Positions 61,001-64,000 of a stretch of 64,000 nt of DNA are shown piece after piece (the stretch's first letter is position 1; every line of letters begins with the position of its first letter). The DNA lies in assembly GCA_047495785.1 (NCBI GenBank), contig JBLDXI010000029.1, forward strand, positions 62,001 through 126,000. The letters run 5' to 3'. Origin of the DNA: Lepidodermella squamata. Its lineage: Eukaryota; Gastrotricha. The notes under the pieces are model-generated. The model had not been told where the DNA came from and searched no databases. It saw nothing but the letters and a program-made list of their open reading frames with translations. The position numbers were made by a program, and so were the translations under genes.

Positions 61001-64000
61001 ATACGACACAAAATTTGGTTTCCCTATGAACAACGGTGATTATCTAAATTTATTAGCTTTCGCCGATGATGGAACTCTCCTAGGCATGAACCATGACGAA
61101 ATTAAGCGCCTTCTAGAAATTTTTGACATGGCATGCGAAGAATTAGGATTGAAAATTAACGTGGCAAAAACTCAATACATGATCATTTCCAGGGACGATG
61201 CTGCAATAAGAAATTATGAACTAGAGCTGCGCGGATCGAAACTGGAAAAGGTTTCCAAATTCAAATACTTAGGTAGCATTATAACCAGCGACGGTCGCAT
61301 TGACGAAGAATTAAATTATAGAATTTCAAAGGCTGGCAGCGTATTTGGTGCGATAAATAAATTCATGTGCAGTAGGAATCATGTGTCATTACAAACCAAA
61401 TTGAAAGTACTCACTTGCGTCATCGTACCTACCATCATTTACGCCTGCGAATCCTGGAATATTTCTTTAAGCCAGGAAAATAGGTTGAATGTTTTAGAAT
61501 ATCGTTGGCTACGAGCGATTTTAGGTATACACCTGATGGATTATATTCCTAACATTGACATTAGATTGGCATTGTGCGGAGGTCTGATCGAAGTCAGCCG
61601 CATCATTGAAAAACAGCGTTTAAGATATCTAGGACACATCATTAGATCTCGTGATTACGATGAGTACGGCCTTCTGAACTTGATTTATACGTGGACACCT
61701 CCGTTCGGGTGGTTCGCACCGAGAGGCAGACCTCGAACTAGGTGGATAAACGGCATAAACAGAAGTCTACACAAGGTTGGCATTGTTAAGGAAGTTCGCC
61801 GGAAGAAAAGACAACCAAAAAATCAGAAAGGCAAAAAGCCAGCTAAAAACAAAAAATCCGGCGAAAAAGAAAATAAATTTGAAATTAAAATTATTCCTGA
61901 TCTGCAATTGACTGAATTACTTTCTTTTGATAAAATTGAATGGCGCAACATTGTTGACTCAATGAATGATTATGAATTTTTTGGAAAAAGTAGAATCTTC
62001 AACTGTGGGGGTGGGTGATTTCCATCTTTCGCCTGCCTTCGCCCTCCTCAAAACCGTTTTTACGGTATAGATGCTTAATCGAGAGGAGGACTAAATAAAA
62101 CCATTATTATTATTATTATTATGATATTTTTCAGACGCGCTAGACGACGATGATGACAACGACGGCATTTCTGATGCCGACGAAAAGAAGGATTCGGATG
62201 GTGATGGCGTGCCAGGTAAGCGCACTTGGAACGGCTGGTTCGGGAGCGCGAGTTGCATCATTGTGTTTCTTTGTTCGCAGATTATCTCGACGACGATGAT
62301 GATAACGATGGCATCCCAGATTCGCAAGACAAGGATGATGATGGCGATGGCATTCCGGACGACCAGGAAGACAGCGATGGCGACGGTGTGCCAGGTTAGT
62401 TCCGGGCCGTGATGTGCAACTGCGCGTTGTGGGGAGGGCACCGTTGGGTATTGCGTTGCGAAAGGCTGAAATGTGCGGGGTTGCGAGCTTTCGAGCTTAG
62501 CCCAGCTAGGTTCGGGGATTGTCGGTTGGGTTTCACTTCCGGGCTGGCATGCGTTTGGAATAGGTTGGCGGTAGTTCCCGGGTTGCGGTATTGAGGTTCG
62601 CTGGGAATCTCGTGCGTGCATGGCGCAGGTGGCGCTGGGTTTCGAGCTTCGAACTCTTGTTGAGCTTCGAATTGACGCTTTCAATGATATTTTTCAGACG
62701 CGCTAGACGACGATGATGACAACGACGGCATTTCTGATGCCGACGAAAAGAAGGATTCGGATGGTGATGGCGTGCCAGGTAAGCGCACTTGGAACGGCTG
62801 GTTCGGGAGCGCGAGTTGCATCATTGTGTTTCTTTGTTCGCAGATTATCTCGACGACGATGATGATAACGATGGCATCCCAGATTCGCAAGACAACGATG
62901 ATGATGGCGATGGCATTCCGGACGACCAGGAAGACAGCGATGGCGACGGTGTGCCAGGTTAGTTCCGGGCGGTGATGTGCAACTGCGCGTTGTGGGGAGG
63001 GCACCGTTGGGTATTGCGTTGCGAAAGGCTGAAATGTGCGCGGTTGTGAGCTTTCGAGCTTAGCCCAGCTAGGTTCGGGGATTGTCGGTTGGGTTTCACT
63101 TCCGGGCTGGCATGCGTTTGGAATAGGTTGGCGGTAGTTCCCGGGTTGCGGTATTGAGGTTCGCTGGGAATCTCGTGCGTGCATGGCGCAGGTGGCGCTG
63201 GGTTTCGAGCTTCGAATTGACGCTTTCAATGATATTTTTCAGACGCGCTAGACGACGATGATGACAACGACGGCATTTCTGATGCCGACGAAAAGAAGGA
63301 TTCGGATGGTGATGGCGTGCCAGGTAAGCGCACTTGGAACGGCTGGTTCGGGAGCGCGAGTTGCATCATTGTGTTTCTTTGTTCGCAGATTATCTCGACG
63401 ACGATGATGATAACGATGGCATCCCAGATTCGCAAGACAACGATGATGATGGCGATGGCATTCCGGACGACCAGGAAGACAGCGATGGCGACGGTGTGCC
63501 AGGTTAGTTCCGGGCCGTGATGTGCAACTGCGCGTTGTGGGGAGGGCACCGTTGGGTATTGCGTTGCGAAGGGCTGAAATGTGCGGGGTTGCGAGCTTTC
63601 GAGCTTAGCCCAGCTAGGTTCGGGGATTGTCGGTTGGGTTTCACTTCCGGGCTGGCATGCGTTTGGAATAGGTTGGCGGTAGTTCCCGGGTTGCGGGATT
63701 GAGGTTCGCTGGGAATCTCGTGCGTGCATGGCGCAGGTGGCGCTGGGTTTCGAGCTTCGAATTGACGCTTTCAATGATATTTTTCAGACGCGCTAGACGA
63801 CGATGATGACAACGACGGCATTTCTGATGCCGACGAAAAGAAGGATTCGGATGGTGATGGCGTGCCAGGTAAGCGCACTTGGAACGGCTGGTTCGGGAGC
63901 GCGAGTTGCATCATTGTGTTTCTTTGTTCGCAGATTATCTCGACGACGATGATGATAACGATGGCATCCCAGATTCGCAAGACAACGATGATGATGGCGA
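32493..64000 (+). CDS. Giant secreted acidic calcium-loop repeat protein, 3' partial
   Basis: The start ATG at 32493 comes 2 nt after an acceptor-like TTTTTTATAG. Exons 32493-32517 (or to 32520 with a GC donor) and 32574-32638 encode a signal peptide (RFILLLLIGGVFG). Further exons: 33002-33053, 33111-33131, 33196-33288, possibly the 12-nt 33361-33372, 33531-33608, 33726-33764, 33817-33855, 33911-33949 and 34003-34056. All join in frame, phase 1 from 33053 on. From 34161 the gene enters the 563-bp array: two exons per unit (81 and 114 nt), 49 copies begun, still running at the window edge. The product is a chain of D-x-D-x-D-G-x-x-D loops (DYLDDDDDNDGIPD, DSDGDGVPD), like thrombospondin type-3 calcium repeats but without cysteine. 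Each 65-residue unit has 30 Asp. About 3,180 repeat residues are encoded here. An extracellular calcium-binding or mineral-related role is inference. Confidence 0.75.
34161..34723 (+). repeat. Representative array unit
   Basis: Exon A (81 nt, 27 codons) encodes DALDDDDDNDGISDADEKKD followed by SDGDGVP. Exon B (114 nt, 38 codons) encodes DYLDDDDDNDGIPD, then SQDNDDDGDGIPDDQE, then DSDGDGVP. Donors are CCAG/GTAAGC and CCAG/GTTAGT; acceptors are TTCGCAG and TTTTTCAG. Both exons begin and end in phase 1, so any whole-unit gain or loss, or skipping of either exon, keeps the frame. Confidence 0.9.
59484..62018 (+). CDS. Endonuclease (partial)-reverse transcriptase of the LINE
   Basis: Open for about 844 codons. 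Order: end of the APE endonuclease (FLDYILIDKN, SDHRLVRGVI), a lysine-rich linker, then the RT: KAPGIDEIRPEMIK, LITPIYKNKGEKSKCQNYRG, FGFQPLKGTRDC, FIDLEKAYD (first catalytic Asp, about 60755-60782), GLRQGCPLSPLLF, and FADD at 61059-61070 (catalytic Asp pair, a YxDD variant), then KYLGSIITSDG. The C-terminal region has RLRYLGHIIRS and RGRPRTRW, as in RTE-type elements. The 66 nt before 59484 that continue the frame are array sequence and not part of the protein. Without the 5' half of the endonuclease it is unlikely to be autonomous. Confidence 0.88.
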   Translation, partial: TYFPNTGYTWQRGNGARRKRSFLDYILIDKNIKDKFSFCDIEETPILESDHRLVRGVIDCPNFNRKKEIIKKSIKHHLLRKEEYAGKFNENLTVNTRILSNEPKSIEENWSTTKANLLDTARETCGERKVGTVSEKPPWWSPLANEIIQKGKENFKNYTKGRISREEFTRNRNQKNHALERVKLLKDQNEFAELDKLLENPFDYDNIKKFWHEIKRIRGEGRSKGEPDPLEKSDGSLTDSIDEILEVMKSYFMELLEGLENQPHDPDPEPEPPDLTNLTEITQAEIEGAIDHMKNGKAPGIDEIRPEMIKALSETNIKWLGEILNQAWREKKVPEEWSTALITPIYKNKGEKSKCQNYRGISLLSVVGKLYAVILERKLRSLIGSKISKLQFGFQPLKGTRDCIFVLRQIIEKIIFFRKELHLVFIDLEKAYDLVDREKVWTALENMGVETSLIDAIKSLYKVNKVAVKVDSEVSDFFYVTRGLRQGCPLSPLLFIATFNKICEKLYDTKFGFPMNNGDYLNLLAFADDGTLLGMNHDEIKRLLEIFDMACEELGLKINVAKTQYMIISRDDAAIRNYELELRGSKLEKVSKFKYLGSIITSDGRIDEELNYRISKAGSVFGAINKFMCSRNHVSLQTKLKVLTCVIVPTIIYACESWNISLSQENRLNVLEYRWLRAILGIHLMDYIPNIDIRLALCGGLIEVSRIIEKQRLRYLGHIIRSRDYDEYGLLNLIYTWTPPFGWFAPRGRPRTRWINGINRSLHKVGIVKEVRRKKRQPKNQKGKKPAKNKKSGEKENKFEIKIIPDLQLTELLSFDKIEWRNIVDSMNDYEFFGKSRIFNCGGG
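59484..62122 (+). mobile_element. 5'-truncated RTE-like non-LTR retrotransposon
   Basis: Array sequence stops after CTTTCAAT (59483) and resumes with GATATTTTTCAG (62123). In between lies a 2639-bp insert ending in AATAAA and a (TTA)n tail, as in RTE-type LINEs. The 5' end is missing: only the last part of the APE-type endonuclease (IDYIL-like FLDYILID, then SDHRLV) remains before the reverse transcriptase. No target-site duplication longer than about 3 nt is seen. The coding part is open to its end, which suggests a recent insertion. Confidence 0.88.

Larger units (their letters stand above)
59193..62134 (+). other. Array intron enlarged by the LINE
   Basis: The donor at 59193 and the acceptor ending at 62134 are the normal array sites. 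The LINE makes this intron 2942 nt instead of 303. The acceptor tract GATATTTTTCAG is preserved whole immediately after the LINE tail, so splicing could still work, although the AATAAA of the LINE (62094-62099) lies in sense orientation. Confidence 0.75.
34110..64000 (+). repeat. Tandem array of a 563-bp two-exon unit, interrupted by a LINE
   Basis: The period is exactly 563 bp from 34161 to 58933 (45 exon-A starts), followed by starts at 62135, 62698, 63243 and 63788 after the LINE; the last two spacings are 545 bp. In unit 1: exon A 34161-34241, intron 34242-34306, exon B 34307-34420, intron 34421-34723. Homology begins at 34110, inside the intron before the first exon A. Copies differ at only a few positions, mostly in the 303-nt intron. 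The array runs off the window, so total copy number is unknown. Confidence 0.97.

Noticed and set aside
34235-63702. 67- and 61-codon plus-strand ORFs repeated in each unit
   Set aside because: They read the Asp exons or the 303-nt intron in a wrong frame and cross splice sites.
34110-64000. Non-coding satellite, centromeric repeat or CRISPR array
   Set aside because: Units contain intact splice sites and phase-compatible exons continuous with a signal-peptide gene; 563-bp units without spacers are not CRISPR.
1-64000. tRNA or rRNA genes
   Set aside because: By eye I found no cloverleaf with a matching GGTTCRA box on either strand; a covariance-model search was not possible, so small RNA genes could still be missed.

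Overview
The window is nuclear DNA of an animal. Genes carry many short GT-AG introns (about 55-560 nt, acceptors mostly TTTCAG-like), and orthologues of conserved metazoan proteins can be read (SYD-1, THG1, eIF3k, MSS4/RABIF, DUS1L, HSP10, ABHD5). Several genes have a splice-acceptor-like AG only 2-20 nt upstream of the start ATG, and eIF3k and MSS4 sit about 140 bp apart on one strand with a poly(A) signal between them. This suggests spliced-leader trans-splicing and an operon, as in nematodes. The species cannot be fixed from the sequence alone. Coding exons are GC-rich, full of Ala/Ser/Gln runs and often open in every frame; introns and spacers are AT-rich.

Layout. 1-3833 (+): 3' part of a SYD-1 synaptic scaffold (PDZ, C2, RhoGAP-like). 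4780-5916 (-): tRNA-His guanylyltransferase. 8389-9596 (+): eIF3k followed by MSS4. 10820-14105 (+): seven-exon secreted cysteine-rich protein of unknown function. 15221-15763 (-): small intronless HNH-nuclease-like ORF of bacterial or phage appearance. 16087-17235 (-): DUS1L. 17401-17826: fold-back element. 18819-19124 (+): HSP10. 19498-21072 (+): ABHD5-like protein lacking the nucleophile serine. 22524-29843 (-): five-exon gene for a protein with about 21 C2H2 zinc fingers. 29844-32492: spacer with a second fold-back element holding TTAGGG-like repeats and a LINE-tail remnant.

32493 to the window end (+) is the unusual part. A gene with a signal peptide runs through small diverged exons into a tandem array of a 563-bp unit (49 copies begun here, still running at base 64000). 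Each unit holds two complete exons (81 and 114 nt) and two introns (65 and 303 nt). All array junctions are phase 1, so every unit adds exactly 65 residues of cysteine-free, thrombospondin-type-3-like calcium loops (30 Asp per 65 residues). Introns are as uniform as exons, so the array was amplified or homogenised as DNA. Sequence variants are spatially clustered, and a 5'-truncated RTE-like LINE (59484-62122) sits in one intron just before the splice acceptor. The likely product is a giant, secreted, extremely acidic calcium-binding protein whose length changes by unequal exchange without loss of reading frame.
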